A program made the translations under genes and the position numbers. The notes below the pieces were generated by a model that was not told the origin of the DNA, did not search any database, and saw nothing but the letters and a program-made list of their open reading frames with translations. From assembly GCA_014529385.2 (NCBI GenBank), contig CM043958.1:81277525-81341524 (forward strand): DNA of 64,000 bases. The letters run 5' to 3'. Shown here in pieces: positions 1-10,206 of the stretch (positions within the stretch are counted from its first letter, which is position 1; each line of letters opens with the position of its first letter). The stretch comes from Adiantum capillus-veneris. Taxonomy: Eukaryota > Streptophyta > Polypodiopsida > Polypodiales > Pteridaceae.

Positions 1-520
1 AGGGAAAAGGCGAGGGCGAGGGTGGGAGAGGACGAGGGATGGCGAGGGGATGGGCTAGGGCAAGGGGGTGAGGGGGAAAGGGCGAGGGGTGAGGGGGTGG
101 TAGGGCGAGGGCGAGAGGATGAGGGGAAAAGGGCGAGGGGCGAGGGGGTGGGCTAGCGTGAGGGCGAGAGGATGAGGGGGGGCGAGGGCGAGGGGATGGG
201 CTAGGGCGAGAGGGTTTAGGTGAGGGCGAGAGAATGAGGGGGAAAGTGCGAGGGGCGAGGGGGTGGGCTAGGGCGAGGGCGAGGGCGAGGGCGAGAGGAT
301 GAGGGGGGCGAGGGCGAGGGGATGGGCTAGGGCGAGGGCGAGGGGTGAGGGGGCGAGGGCGAGAGGATGGGCTAGGGCTAGGGGGTGGGAGGGTTTAGGC
401 GAGGACCAGGGGGTTAGGGGATGGGAGAGGCCGGGGGTGGGAGGGTTAGGACTAGGGCGAGCGGAAAAGAGCTAGGGCTCGAGAGAGAGGGTGAGGGGGA
501 AAGGGCTAGGGTTAGGGACG
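1..520. repeat. G-rich minisatellite
   Basis: The block is an irregular tandem array of short G-rich words built from gggcgag, gaggggatgggctag and gagaggatgag. There is almost no cytosine outside gcgag, so one strand is purine-rich and full of G runs that could form G-quadruplexes. Telomere-like words (gggtttagg near 209 and 388, gggttagg near 413) are scattered in it, but there is no regular TTTAGGG array. The reading frame that crosses it at 421-657 is a by-product of the repeat. The array begins before the window. Confidence 0.85.
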
Positions 521-1263
521 AGAGGGGGCTTGCAATTCTACATAAATTTAGGGCTTACCCGCTTAGCTCAGCTGCAGAAGTCGTGGAGTTTCTCTTCAGT
601 AGCAAACTGAGCACCACCAAAGGCACCTTCAATTGGCAACTGCCACCACATACCTAATTTATGGAGGAGATGTGAAAGTTAGGCGAGGGAGAGGAAAAGG
701 GGAAAGGGAAGGATTAGGGCGAGGCTAGGGGAGTTGGTTGAGAGGAGAGACAAGCTGAGGTAGAAAAACAGTTAGCTTTAACGCATCGGAAACTATCCCA
801 GAGACCTTAAAGATTTAGCTAGACCAAAAGAATAGCAAGCATTGATAAAACCGAGTTACCAGAAAGAATCAGCAATGCCAGATAAAACGCGAAGTATCAT
901 CCTACATAAATACCCCACTCAAGGCATTTATTGCTTTATGCATCTCCAAGAACTGAGTTTGACTTGAGAGCAAAATCTGAGAAAAGGAACTTATTTATTG
1001 GGGAGATTAGGTTATGTCCAAGATAGACAAAGATTAAAGACAGAGAGAGTGAAGGATAGAGTTGATCAAGTCCAGAATCAAACCTAGAGCTTAACAGAGT
1101 TTGCAGAAGGAGAGCTGCCTAAGGAGAGGGTCTAAGAGAGATAAGATAAAACAGGACAATCAGATGGGGAAGATAGTGATTCCGAAGCTATTTAAAGGTT
1201 CAGGAGTCTGCAAAGCTCAACACTTGCTTTGATTGTCGTGTGGTTAGACCCTTGAGCGTCTTA
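521..1263. other. Unassigned non-repetitive stretch
   Basis: No gene could be assigned here. It lies where the 3' LTR of gypsy-1 should be, but I see no match to the LTR at 7479-8084. Around 535-655 the minus strand has a short open stretch with ordinary base composition that could be an exon; I recognise no family. The remainder is A- and G-rich and has no repeats that I can see. Confidence 0.4.
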
Positions 1264-2133
1264 TCAAGCATGATAGCATTTGATCCGAGATCCATTGACT
1301 AAAGGTAGAGAAACTCCTTCGAGAGTGGCTAATTGTACAGCGCCGTGGGGTAGAATCTCCATCACCTTATATGGTCCTTGCCATGCTGGGACCAACTTCT
1401 TTGTTTTTTTCAGAAACTTGGCCTGATAAAGTAGCACCAGTGCTCCTTGCGTTATTTGCGGCTTCTTGAGATGGCGATCATGCCAGGCTTTACGACGAAG
1501 TTGCTCTGCTTCTAGAGCCAGTGAAGCCAAACCTCGGCTTTCCTCCAAAAGGAAAAGACGAGAGATTGATGCCGGCCCCAAATTTCCATTGGCACGAAGA
1601 CTACCCACTCGCGGGGATCCTGAGTTGAATTCAAAAGGTGCTATCGCTTCCAACCCAAAAGCCAATTGCAATGGGGTGTGATTGGTTGTGGCTTTGAAAG
1701 AAGTTCGATATGCCCAAAGTGTACCGTGGATAGCTTGAGCCCAAGTCGAGGGATGAAGATGACATGCTTTCCGCAGGAGTGCTATCAGAACCTTATTAGT
1801 GCTCTCTGCCTGCCCGTTTGCTCTAGGGTAATAGGAACAAGATTTTCTGTGAAAAATCTTATAGTTGGCCAGCAAGGTAGAAATTGTGCCATTCACAAAG
1901 TGACTACCCCTGTCACTGGTGATTTCCAAGGGACATCCAAACCTGCACAAAATATTTTCATAGAGAAACTTGGCTACTGTAGTGCCAGTCCAGTCCGTTG
2001 TTGCAAGTACCTCTGCCCACTTTGTTGCGTAGTCGGTAGCCACCAAGAGATACTTCCGATTGCCGGGTTGGGCAGAGGGAGTAATTGGGCCTACAAAATC
2101 TATGCCCCATCTCTCAAAGGGTTGCCATGCCAT
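1264..2133 (-). pseudogene. Gypsy-1 integrase core and C-terminal part
   Basis: This 289-residue frame is the catalytic core of a retroviral-type integrase, which joins element cDNA to chromosomal DNA in the nucleus. The three acidic positions of the D,D-35-E triad are visible: the Asp in WGIDFVGP near residue 12, the Asp in TSDRGSHF near residue 98, and the Glu in GQAESTNK. After the core comes a basic linker and a GPYKV motif typical of the C-terminal domain. The frame ends at 1264 without a chromodomain. It is separated by a stop from the zinc-binding part just upstream (2140-2736), so no intact integrase is made. Confidence 0.88.
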
Positions 2134-2139
2134 AGAGAC

Positions 2140-2736
2140 CTACAGAGGACGGTTTGACTGTTTGCTTGGTTTAGGGCCACAGCGCTGACATACATTACAT
2201 ACCTTTACATAGGCAATTGCATCGCGGAAAATATAGGGCCACCATAAGCCACACTGGAGAATCTTTTGTGCAGTAATATGGCCAGGGTAATGGCCACCAG
2301 TGGGACCACTATGGGCATCCTCTAAAATATACTCGACTTCATGAGGGGAGACACACCGCCGTAGAACACCATCCTGCCCTGATTTGTATAGCTGGCCCCC
2401 AATGAGAGTGAAAGGCCTAGACTTCAGCAACAGGCGTCTCTTCTGCAGGGGAGAAGCATTCTCTGGGTAGAGGCCACTAGAAAGCAGATGCAAAACATCG
2501 CCGTACCATTCCGGTGTGGTATCCACCTTAAAGAGACTGCTATCAGGAAAGTCGTCAGCAACCCCTGTTGCTTCTTCACCAGTGTGAACGCGAGAAAGGT
2601 GGTCGGCAAGGACGTGATGTTTGCCGGGCCCGGAGTACCACTTCGAAATCGAACTCTTAAAATAAGAGTAGCCATCGCCATACTCTACCTGCAACCTGCG
2701 GCTTGTTGAGCAGAAATCGCAGGGCATGGTGATCAA
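2140..2736 (-). pseudogene. Gypsy-1 RNase H end and integrase zinc-binding domain
   Basis: The frame starts in the end of RNase H (VEYGDGYSYFKS, then HHVLADHLSRV, a usual connection motif) and runs into the HHCC zinc-binding domain of integrase. The zinc ligands are the His residues in HSGPTGGH and the Cys pair in CNVCQRC near the C-terminus. This domain precedes the catalytic core in all Ty3/gypsy integrases. A stop near 2137 separates it from the core. It overlaps the preceding RNase H frame (2657-3361) in another phase, which marks a frameshift near 2700. Confidence 0.85.
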
Positions 2737-3598
2737 TAATAACTGTGAAGTGGACCCCTAATAAGTAGTGCCAAAAATTTTGCAGAGCATACACAATAGC
2801 TAAACCTTCCCTTTCTGTGGTCCTATAGTTGCACTCTGCCTTGGTGAGTAAGCGACTTGCATAGTAAACAGGGCAATCCAGGTTATACTCCTTACTAGGT
2901 TGAGTCAGCACCGCACCCACAGCCAGTTGACTGGCATCTGTATCCACATGAAAGGTGAGAGACCAATCGGGAGCTACTAAGATAGGCGCTTCAGTGAGGC
3001 GTTTTTTAGGGTATGCAAAAGCTTCAGCCTCTGCCTTTGACCATTGAAAGGGAACAGCAGCACTGGTTAGGCGGGTCAGGGGTTGAGCCACCTGTGCATA
3101 CATGCGTATAAACCTGCGATGATACCCTGTGTGGCCTACAAAGCTCTGTACCCCTTTTGGGTTGATGGGAGGTGGTAACTTTAAGATTGCCACAATCTTC
3201 TCTGGGTCAGGCGCTAAACCTTTAGCAGACACCACATGGCCTAGAAGTGTGCCTTCAGTAACCAAAAAATGACATTTGTTAGGATTTAGCTTTAGGCGTG
3301 CCTCTCTGCACCTGAGGAAGACAGCAGAGAGATGAGCGAGGTGTTCCTCTAGGTTTTCCACTGGGGTTTAACATTGAGCACCTGAGAAGGTCGAAAAATC
3401 ATCCATGAAGATGCGAAGATGATCCGTAAGCAGAGGACAAAAGATGAGATATACGGCCCTATTGAAAGAAGGTGGGGCATTTTTCAACCCAAAAGACATT
3501 CGAGTGTATATAAAAATACCCAAGGGAGTCACAAAGGCCTGGATGGATGCCCAACTGATTGTATCCACTAAACCCATCCATAAAACTGTACAATACAT
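2657..3598 (-). pseudogene. Gypsy-1 reverse transcriptase palm/thumb and RNase H
   Basis: Two frames make this part. 3368-3598 carries SFGLKNAPPSFNRAV and the catalytic FMDDF box, the YxDD motif of reverse transcriptase. After a stop, 2657-3361 continues with the thumb (LLGHVVSAKGLAPDPEKI), the connection and RNase H, including FHVDTDASQLAVGAVL, where the first catalytic Asp lies, and IDHHALRFLL. The enzyme would copy element RNA into DNA and remove the RNA strand. Stops near 3365 and frameshifts near 3550 and 2700 interrupt it. All domains are in normal Ty3/gypsy order. Confidence 0.88.
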
Positions 3599-4565
3599 GC
3601 CCTGCTACATCTTCGAGAACACGCTCAGTGAAAGGTGTTGGGAAACCATCTGGGATAGTTACCTTATTCAGAGCACGGTAATCGACGCACACACGGATTT
3701 TGTTGGATTGCTTCTTAGGCGCTATCACCATGGGTGATAACCACTCAGAGTGCTCTACAGGTACTATGATCCCTGCCTCTTGCATTTTTTCTAACTCTGC
3801 CTTGACCGCCTCAGCATACTTCGGGTTGAGCTTGTAAGCTCGGCCTCTTACAGGCTTAGCCCCTTCAACCAGAGGTATAGTGTGGACACCCAATTCTGGT
3901 GGAATCACCTCTAAATCCTTGTAGGACCAAGTAAAAACATCTTTAAAAGAGTGTATGAAAGAGACTACCTGATTGAGTAATGCGGGATGCTCCCATAACA
4001 AAGCTGCTAACAGTACGTGCTGAGGGTTGTCAAGATCTCCTAGGTTGACTTCTCTGACCGGGTCTAGGGTTGTAGCTGGAGAGGGTGCTTCTGAAGATGA
4101 AAGGTGAGCTGCCTCTTGGAGCTTCAAGACATCATGTGCAGGTGTTTGATCGATTGGAAACTCTGCATACTCTTCTTGTAACCATCCCTGTGGGAGCTCC
4201 TCGAAGGGTAAATCTTCAGATAGAGACGACATGACAGAGTACTTTTGAAGGGGGTCCGACTTGGGAGATGCTCCAAGAAGGGGGAAATCTTTGGCTAGTG
4301 CATGCAGAGGAGATTTCTTCCCCCTTCGGTGATGTGTTATAGGTTCCCCAAGACCGAGGGCTTCCATAGGCTGGTCATTCGACGGATGAGAATTTGGGGC
4401 TGACACACTTACTTCTTCGACTGTTGTACTGTCTGCTGTAGGACTTGCTGTAGAACTTTGGACATCAGTGCCCTCCTGAGGATTTTGACGAGAGAGTGTT
4501 ACTGGCGGCACAGGGAAGTTTTGAGTAGAGACCATGTAGCATGGCATCGAAGTGGTAGCTTCCAA
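3459..4565 (-). pseudogene. Gypsy-1 protease-RT linker and RT N-terminal half
   Basis: The 368-residue frame has a poorly conserved acidic linker for its first half (SSLSEDLPFEELPQGWLQ is shared with gypsy-2). The reverse transcriptase fingers and palm follow: AGIIVPVEHSEWLSPMV, VCVDYRALNKVT and MDGFSGYNQ, which are RT motifs 1 to 3 with the first catalytic Asp in the last. The frame is lost to a frameshift after about residue 345 and continues in the frame at 3368-3598. It is separated by a single stop from the protease end at 4569-4832. Confidence 0.87.
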
Positions 4566-4568
4566 CCA

Positions 4569-6612
4569 CTATAGCAGGTCCTCGTCAGACCCGTCAGGTG
4601 GGATGGGCTGCTCAGGGTTGGGGTTGGACTGTACTGTCAATGAGCTGTGCTGAGCCACTGGATCCATCCCTCCCTCAAGCCGGATTGGTTGCATTTGGGA
4701 GCCGGGAGTGTGTATCCACATAGCGTCGTTTCCCCAATCATGAAGTGCCTTAGTATGCCGCAACCATGGTCTACCAATCAGCAAGGGAAATCCTCCCTCC
4801 ACCTGAGGAAGACTGACCACCACAAAATCCAAGCTAAAAGTGGTCTTGTACCTTCAAAGGCACCTTCTCTACTATGCCCACAGGATAGACTATCCTCTGG
4901 TCTGCCAATGTAACAGTGAACGGAGCAGGGTGAGTAGGCTGCAGACCTAAGGCTGTCATGGTAAATTCAGGCATTAGATTGATTCCAGACCCACCATCCA
5001 CTATGACGCCTGAGAATGACTGCCCAAGAATAGATACAGTAAGACGTGGACTTTTATAGTCGGTGAGGGGAGCAGCTGGATATGAAATCATGTAGGACTC
5101 CAGGGGCTGCAGAGGTAGGTGCCCGCCACTAGGCCCTGTACCAGAGTACAAAGATTGAATTATTGAGAGGGTGTCACTTCTAAGAGTTGCATCTAGCCGA
5201 AGCATCTCATAAAGAGATACTTGTTGAAAGGTGTTCTTCAAGATTGCTTCCGCAGTGGGCCTGGCTTCTGCAACCTGGGCCTCCTCGGAAACTTTGACCT
5301 GTTGCAATTCAGCTACTGCTGCCACGAAGGCTCCATCAATGTCCAAAAGCATAGAGATTGGCCTATTCTTTGCACCATTTACGGATGCGACATTTTGAAC
5401 AGGTGGCTGAATTGTTGGACCTGATGGTCCAGTTGGCAAACTTAAACCCAGGCCTGCTCTTTGTGCTCGAGTGAGCACCCCAGTAGGCTCTGCTGCTTGT
5501 TGTGGCTGAACTGTATGTGTAGCAGGTGCTGGCTGAGGGGTGGTGTTCACTGTGATTAGATTGATTTTCGGGAATGTAAACTCTTGTTGATTTTGATTTG
5601 GGCCTAAAGATGAGGATGCCCTTTGTTTGGGACAATCTTTACTGTAGTGGTCCTTAGACTCCGAACAATGTCTGCAAGGAGGAGACCCTTCAGGTAAAGG
5701 ACACTTACTTTGGTAATGCCCATATTCACTGCATCTGTAGCATAGGATTGGCCGATTTGACGGACGAAACGGGGGACGAGGTGGTCGCTGCTCTTGTTGT
5801 TGCATGGTGCTCGAGGCTGAGGTGTAGAAACTTTGGGGAACTGAGGGAGTACTGGCATGATAAAAACTGTGGGGTACAAAGTTGTGCATACCTTGCTGCA
5901 CAGGGGGTGTTGTCAGCAGAGGAGGCAACGGGTTTTGATGGCCGTAGGGAGAGACCATGTTGGATGCAGGTGCTAGCCCTTGTTGGAGAGAAGGACCTAG
6001 ATTTTGTTGTGTTTGCCGCAATCCTTTGATATAGTAACAATCCTTATCTTCGTGCCCAGATTTTTCGCAGAAGTGGCAATAAGCCCGAAGGGGACAGTCC
6101 TGTGGAGGATGTCCGGGAGAGCGATAAGAGCTGCTCCATACCATAGCTTTGGTCTCCTGCTGAGACCGAAGCTCTTCTAGTTCTCTTTTGATTTGATCGA
6201 AAGCCTCCAGGTGCGATGGTTTCTCTTGTCTCTGAGAGATTGATTTCTCTTCTTGGAGGGCTCGTTGTAGTTTGAGGGCTTCCAGTTCCCTGCGCAAGGA
6301 AGTCAAAGGATCAGCAGGACTTCCTTCGGAGAACACAGAGGGAGTATCTATGTGAGGAGAGTTGTTGAACAGCTTCCTCGCCCCCTCTATTCTAGTAGCA
6401 GCTGCGATGAATTCCTCGAGAGTGGCGTCAGGTCGAAGGCTCTCCCGGAGTTTTTGCTGAGAGGTTTTTGGAAGCGCCTTCTCCACCCACTTCTTAACCA
6501 TGAATTCACCTCGTTGCTGGGGAAGCTTGGCAACCAGAGACTTGGTTTTGGTCATAAGCTCCGCAAAAGTCTCCTCTGGCTGGAGCACCATGTTGGCCAA
6601 CTCATCCAACAC
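4569..6612 (-). pseudogene. Gypsy-1 gag nucleocapsid and aspartic protease
   Basis: The 592-residue frame at 4834-6612 holds the capsid C-terminal part, a glutamine-rich coiled-coil stretch near residues 100-160, and three CCHC zinc knuckles: CHFCEKSGHEDKDC, CYRCSEYGHYQSKC, and a third of unusual spacing, CRHCSESKDHYSKDC. A pepsin-like protease follows near residue 539 with VIVDGGSGINLMP, where the usual DTG or DSG is DGG. After a frameshift the protease finishes in 4569-4832 with LLIGRPWLRHTKALHD. Gag packages element RNA and the protease cuts the polyprotein. Gypsy-2 has the same layout at 20733-23106. Confidence 0.88.
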
Positions 6613-7046
6613 TTTCTCTTGGTAGTCACCCGGCTTGAAAGCTGCACAGAACTATTGTCTTAAGTCTGCCCAAGTTGCAAAATGATTATCTGCAAACTAG
6701 CTGTACCATTTGTCTGCTAAGCCGTCCAAGGTGGAAGGAAAAAGTACCAGATAAGCATCTTCCCTGTTAAGACCGCGTCCTCTACAGAGAGATACGAACC
6801 TCCGTGCATGGTCGTCCGCATCTTCCGAGGAGAGTCCTTTGAAGGTGGGGACTTGATGTTTACCTTGGCCAACACGCTAGCCAATGCCTCCATGGCCCCT
6901 TGTTGCAGCAGAATAGGGGAGAGCTTTACTGGAGAAGGTGATCTGGAAGATGTGGAACCTGATGAAGGAATGGGAAATGAAGGAATGGGGGATGGCGTAT
7001 GTGGAGGTAAGGTTGATGAGGTTAATGGACTTCTACTAGATACCAC
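6600..7046 (-). pseudogene. Gypsy-1 gag N-terminal part
   Basis: This is the start of gag. It has a Ser/Pro-rich N-terminus, then MEALASVLAKVNIKSP, and in shifted frames the capsid core with GRGLNREDAYLVLFPSTLDG. That core is shared with gypsy-2 (28852-29145) and gypsy-3 (30593-30991), which fixes the reading. A frameshift near 6840 and stops near 6700-6720 and 6660 break it before it joins the long gag frame at 6612. The start is chosen as the first Met of the open frame; a start at 7046 suits the leader length. Confidence 0.75.
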
Positions 7047-7149
7047 CGGGCGTCTTCTGTTATAGTGCTTCAGAGGGCTCAGTAGTGCGCTTTGATGCTC
7101 AACTGACCGCCTTTATGTGTCATGCAGTGAACAGTGAAGAGTGCTAGAA

Positions 7150-7345
7150 CAGGTGAGGATATGAATAGACCACCTGGCCCAGGACCAGTACTAGACCACC
7201 TAGCTGGCAGGACGAGGAGGGCTGGACCAGGGCGAGGACTAGACCAGGATCCAAGACCAAGGACCAAGGCTCGACCAGGGCGAGGAGGGCTGGACCAGCG
7301 AGAGGACTAGACCAGGATCCAAGACCAAGGACCGGGGGCGAGAGA
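7150..7345 (-). repeat. Tandem repeats in the gypsy-1 leader
   Basis: Between the primer site and gag lies a minisatellite made of the word gactagaccagga with spacers. The longest unit is about 68 bp: agaccaggatccaagacca occurs at 7241 and again at 7309. The leader of gypsy-2 has the same word repeated at about 29390-29500, so the array belongs to the element family. Confidence 0.7.
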
Positions 7346-7454
7346 GGAACATACCAGACTTGCAGACTATCTACAGAGTGTGAGCAAGTGTGCAGAGCCA
7401 GGTAACAACCGATTAGCTTCACGATTCTATCCCCACAAGAGTGAGACTTCCTTT

Positions 7455-7478
7455 GAGGTCCCACCGTGATTGCCAAAA
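7455..7478 (-). other. Gypsy-1 primer-binding-site region
   Basis: Immediately inside the LTR end, the minus strand reads ttttggcaatcacggtggga. The matching region of gypsy-2 reads tttttggcacgcctggtggg. Its place next to the LTR and its conservation in three copies (also 31590-31613) mark it as the primer-binding site. I do not assign the tRNA. Confidence 0.6.
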
Positions 7479-8084
7479 TGAGAGCACCTGTAGCGCGGAT
7501 AACGTGTCATGCTCGACAACGTGTAGTGCTCTCTAGAGTGGGTGGTCCTCAGTGCAATGTGCGTGACAATCTCACTCAAACAGACTGAATCTCCCTCAAA
7601 CAGATGAACAGAAAGGAAACAATAGACGTCAACAGAGCTCGCAAAGACACAACAGCAGACCACAAAACATATGACTCGACTATCTCAAAGACTGATACAG
7701 ACTCTGGCGTGGTAGCACACTCAGCTCCAGCCGAGGACTCTCTCAGGTACAATGGGGGTGTCGAGGCTCAGATGTGCCGGGATGGTGCAGACGTGCTCTG
7801 TGTAAAAAACCCACTCTAGACGACTACTACGTACAAAGATAATGCCACTGACCCAGAACGACTACTCATATGTACCGTCATCAAGAGCCACCAACGGCTC
7901 ATAAAGAATATCATCTAAGTCTATCCTCACTGGGTGGCGGTGATGACCTGGCCACAATGTCCACTAGACCACCCTGCGACGTGTCTGCCCAAGTGTGAAC
8001 CAACCAGACCAAAGACCAACTGACCAAAGCCCAACTGTAAACTACTGTCATATGAAAGTGAAAGTGACACTGTAGCAGGCTACA
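7479..8084 (-). mobile_element. Gypsy-1 5' LTR
   Basis: The LTR was defined by comparison with gypsy-2 (29933-30516). In element sense both begin tgtagc and end acaggtgctctca, the TG and CA termini expected of an LTR. Inside they share blocks such as aatgggggtgtcgaggctca and atggtgcagacgtgct on the plus strand. Length is about 606 bp against 584 bp in gypsy-2. The outer end is less certain than the inner one; an alternative start is the gtgaca at 8064-8069. Confidence 0.75.
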
Positions 8085-8642
8085 CATTTGCAACTTGATT
8101 ATTGCCTTTGTCAAAGTCATTTGTAACTTCGAGCTTTGTCCAATAAAAGATTGAGTCTGTATCTGCTTCGAGTGAAATTATTGGTAAACTGACTTGAGTT
8201 TTCTTTTGAGTAAAGACCACTAGTTGGAAATCTCTAAGGTATTCCATTGGTTTGTCTGGAACCGTAAAATCCTTTTGAAGGGATGTCGTAGACTGAGACA
8301 GATTAGTGTTGATTGATTGAATGTGTGATACAAGGGCTCCTTATATAGGAGACGAATAGACACAAATGAAAAGACACGTCTCTTGGTGAAGAGACATGAC
8401 TTTAGACATAAAGACACACCCTTTCGGCGAAGAGCTGCAACCATTGGGCGAAGAGTCACACCCGTAGAGCGAAGGGGTGTGACCAATCGTCGAAGGAGTG
8501 TGGCTTTTGGCGAAGAGACAAGTCTTTTGGGCGAAGGGGTGTGACCATCCAAGCGCAGGGGTCCTCCTTGGCATGTCACTTCGCGTATCTGCAACTAGGA
8601 GTAGATGTATTGCTGTTAACATAGTCACAATCGTGACATTCA
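8085..8642 (-). promoter_or_regulatory. TATA box behind 21-bp repeats; possible solo LTR
   Basis: On the minus strand a good TATA box (ctatataagg, 8338-8348) follows an array of 21-bp repeats (8366-8560). Further out is tgtcacgattgtgac (8624-8638), which could be an LTR start. Right of that point the sequence is LINE-A. No matching left end with a target duplication was found, so a solo LTR is only one reading. There is no protein I recognise; the minus frames here are the repeat read as a heptad of residues. Confidence 0.45.
8366..8560 (-). repeat. Nine 21-bp direct repeats
   Basis: The word gcgaag or a one-base variant recurs at 8427, 8448, 8469, 8490, 8510 and 8531, a strict 20-21 bp period. 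Weaker units lie at 8366, 8386 and 8408 and one at 8553. On the minus strand the array ends about 20 bp upstream of the TATA box, where enhancer-like repeats would sit. Confidence 0.75.
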
Positions 8643-8912
8643 GTATGGTCCCATAGGTCTCACACCGTCATGTAGAGTGTCCTCTACAATCACCACCCGA
8701 ACATCTTTATAGAAGGCAATCTTTCCCTTCTCCCTTGCCACTCTAATCTATGGCATCACCTCTCTCATGTGAGCCACTTGTGAGAGGGTGAGATCATCGT
8801 CGAGAAAAATACATGTCTTCTTGAGACTTAGTCTCTATAAGAACTCCTCCTCCAAGGAGGGGAAAAGTGGTATGGGTGCTTTGTCCTTTGAGGACTCTCC
8901 CGAGACTTCACG
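8643..8912 (-). pseudogene. LINE-A ORF1 C-terminal fragment
   Basis: Translated on the minus strand with frame changes, this matches the end of the LINE-A ORF1 at 53600-53880: a DDLTLSQVAHMREVMP stretch, then AREKGKIAFYKD and VVIVED. ORF1 proteins of this type bind element RNA. The fragment is a few hundred bases with stops, and it abuts a LINE-A 3' end at 8913, so it is a relic broken by later insertion. Confidence 0.65.
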
Positions 8913-9655
8913 TTATATTAAATGTTATATCAAAGTCTTCTAGCGGCCAAATTACCTATGAGACCAAAGACTTACATCATGGTAAATCTGATACAAGGTT
9001 TGGATAAAAATAAAGAAACTAACTAAACAGAAACACTACTAGACCTATAAAAGGCGGGTATCAACATCCTGCGGGGTACATATACAAAAGGTGGGTGTGT
9101 CTCTCAAAAAAGACATACAAAATGGTGGATATGTGTGTATCAAAATCCGGAGATGGCTCACATCAGTCTATGCATGATCGTGTCAATGTCCTCCATGGTG
9201 AGTCTGCACAAAGCGTCTCCCATGTCTCACCAATATAGATCTGACTTTCTGCTCCAACCTCCTCCGGCGATGAGAGCATCCCCTCATCCCGGGCCTTGAG
9301 AATCTCCCTACCTTTGCTACTCAATCACTCAATATACATCTGCTAGTGTTATGCCCATGCCTTGTATCCCTCCTTAATAGCTGCTCCGTCTCTGGTCAGT
9401 CTATGGACGGAAGAACACTATGATCTGTCTTTGGGTGTGTCTCCCAGCGTGCAAGCCTCTCTCTCTCTCTCTGTAACCCTGCTCAATAATGTTGAATCTC
9501 CGGTAGATAAGAGTCCAACACATCTGTCATGTTGATAGCTCATAACTCTGATACACACCCAAAACCCTCTCTAGAGATGTAATGAAAGTGCCAAATACCT
9601 CATAATATGATGTACAATGGTGGGAACTGTCCTGAGGAGGTTTAGAGCTGTCAGT
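8913..9655 (-). mobile_element. LINE-A 3' portion, degenerate
   Basis: The left end carries the LINE-A 3' terminus (plus strand: gttatatcaaagtcttc, then cctatgagaccaaag and atctgatacaagg), as at 10022-10130 and 33601-33720. Further right, broken minus frames read as the ORF2 C-terminus: VMSYQHDRCVGLL corresponds to VMRYEDQRWLGLF in the copy at 45600, and a MEDIDTIMHRLM end matches MEEIDEIRQ. It is a diverged subfamily with many stops. Confidence 0.6.
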
Positions 9656-9965
9656 TGTGAGACATGAGGGGGGTGCAGAGAGCATGTGTCAGGGTATAGT
9701 AGAGGCTATACCAACAATAGAGTGGCATACCCCTCACGAGCTAGAGGCTCCCTGCTGGATGAGGGCTTTCACTCGACTAGAGGCACTCATTGCAATTTGG
9801 GCTTGCTCAAACACAAGTTTCTGTACGTTCTTTAAGGTTTAGAGAAAGGGCTGCCTCCACAGAGTCACCACAGAGGCACTAGGGGTGGCCGAGTGTTGCT
9901 TTCACTGGATCCGAGTTGTGGGCATCAATGTGAGGAATTGTGTGATAGACCGAGACTAATGGGAG
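9655..9965 (+). pseudogene. LINE-B ORF2 C-terminal fragment
   Basis: The plus frame MRHEGGAESMCQGIVEA, then WMRAFTRLEALIAIWACS, matches the C-terminal part of the minus-strand LINE-B at 15751-16305 (MRGVQSMCQDISEAV, WMGAFTRLEVLISVWACS). After a stop, the reading resumes with HRVTTEALGVAECCF and a short Val-Ile-Asp-rich end. Only this C-terminal piece is present; both sides are cut off by other repeats. Confidence 0.7.
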
Positions 9966-10021
9966 GATGTTTTTTCTTGCAATAAAAAAATTTATAGTGA
10001 TCTCCCTCCGTGTTAGAGAGA

Positions 10022-10127
10022 GAGAGAAATGAAATGATATATTAACGTCTTCAAAAGGCCAAAGTGACCTATGAGACCAGAAAGTTACAATGTGGTGGAT
10101 CTGATACAAAGTCAGAGTAACAAGATG

Positions 10128-10130
<3 letters not shown>
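10022..10130 (-). mobile_element. LINE-A 3' end
   Basis: This is the family 3' terminus on the minus strand: aatgaaatgatatattaacg at the outer end, then cctatgagaccagaaagtta and ggatctgatacaaag. It is followed directly by the (GA)n run at 10137, with only 109 bases of element present. It is a severely 5'-truncated copy. Confidence 0.8.
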
Positions 10131-10136
<6 letters not shown>

Positions 10137-10191
<55 letters not shown>

Positions 10192-10206
10192 AAGAAAGAA
10201 AGAAAG
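10137..10206. repeat. (GA)n and (GAAA)n microsatellite
   Basis: About 26 GA dinucleotides (10137-10188) pass into four or five GAAA units. It lies between two LINE-A 3' ends, the position seen for other CT/GA runs in this window. Confidence 0.95.

Larger units (their letters stand above)
1264..8084 (-). mobile_element. Gypsy-1, Ty3/gypsy LTR retrotransposon, degenerate
   Basis: Read on the minus strand the order is LTR (7479-8084), primer-site region, leader, gag, protease, reverse transcriptase, RNase H and integrase, which is the Ty3/gypsy order with integrase last. The coding region is split into at least seven frames by stops and frameshifts, so the copy is dead. The integrase ends at 1264 and no chromodomain follows. 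No 3' LTR could be found to the left, so the left end is truncated or has been replaced. Gypsy-2 (20733-30516) is a close relative, with collinear gag and protease and a similar LTR. Confidence 0.9.

Noticed and set aside
421-657. 78-residue plus-strand frame
   Set aside because: Its first half is the G-rich array; the composition explains the open frame.
660-1263. Possible 3' LTR of gypsy-1
   Set aside because: The position and length suit, but comparison with the LTR at 7479-8084 showed no shared blocks and no TG or CA ends.
8366-8560. CRISPR-like regular repeats
   Set aside because: The 21-bp units are contiguous, with no unique spacers, and the genome is a plant's.
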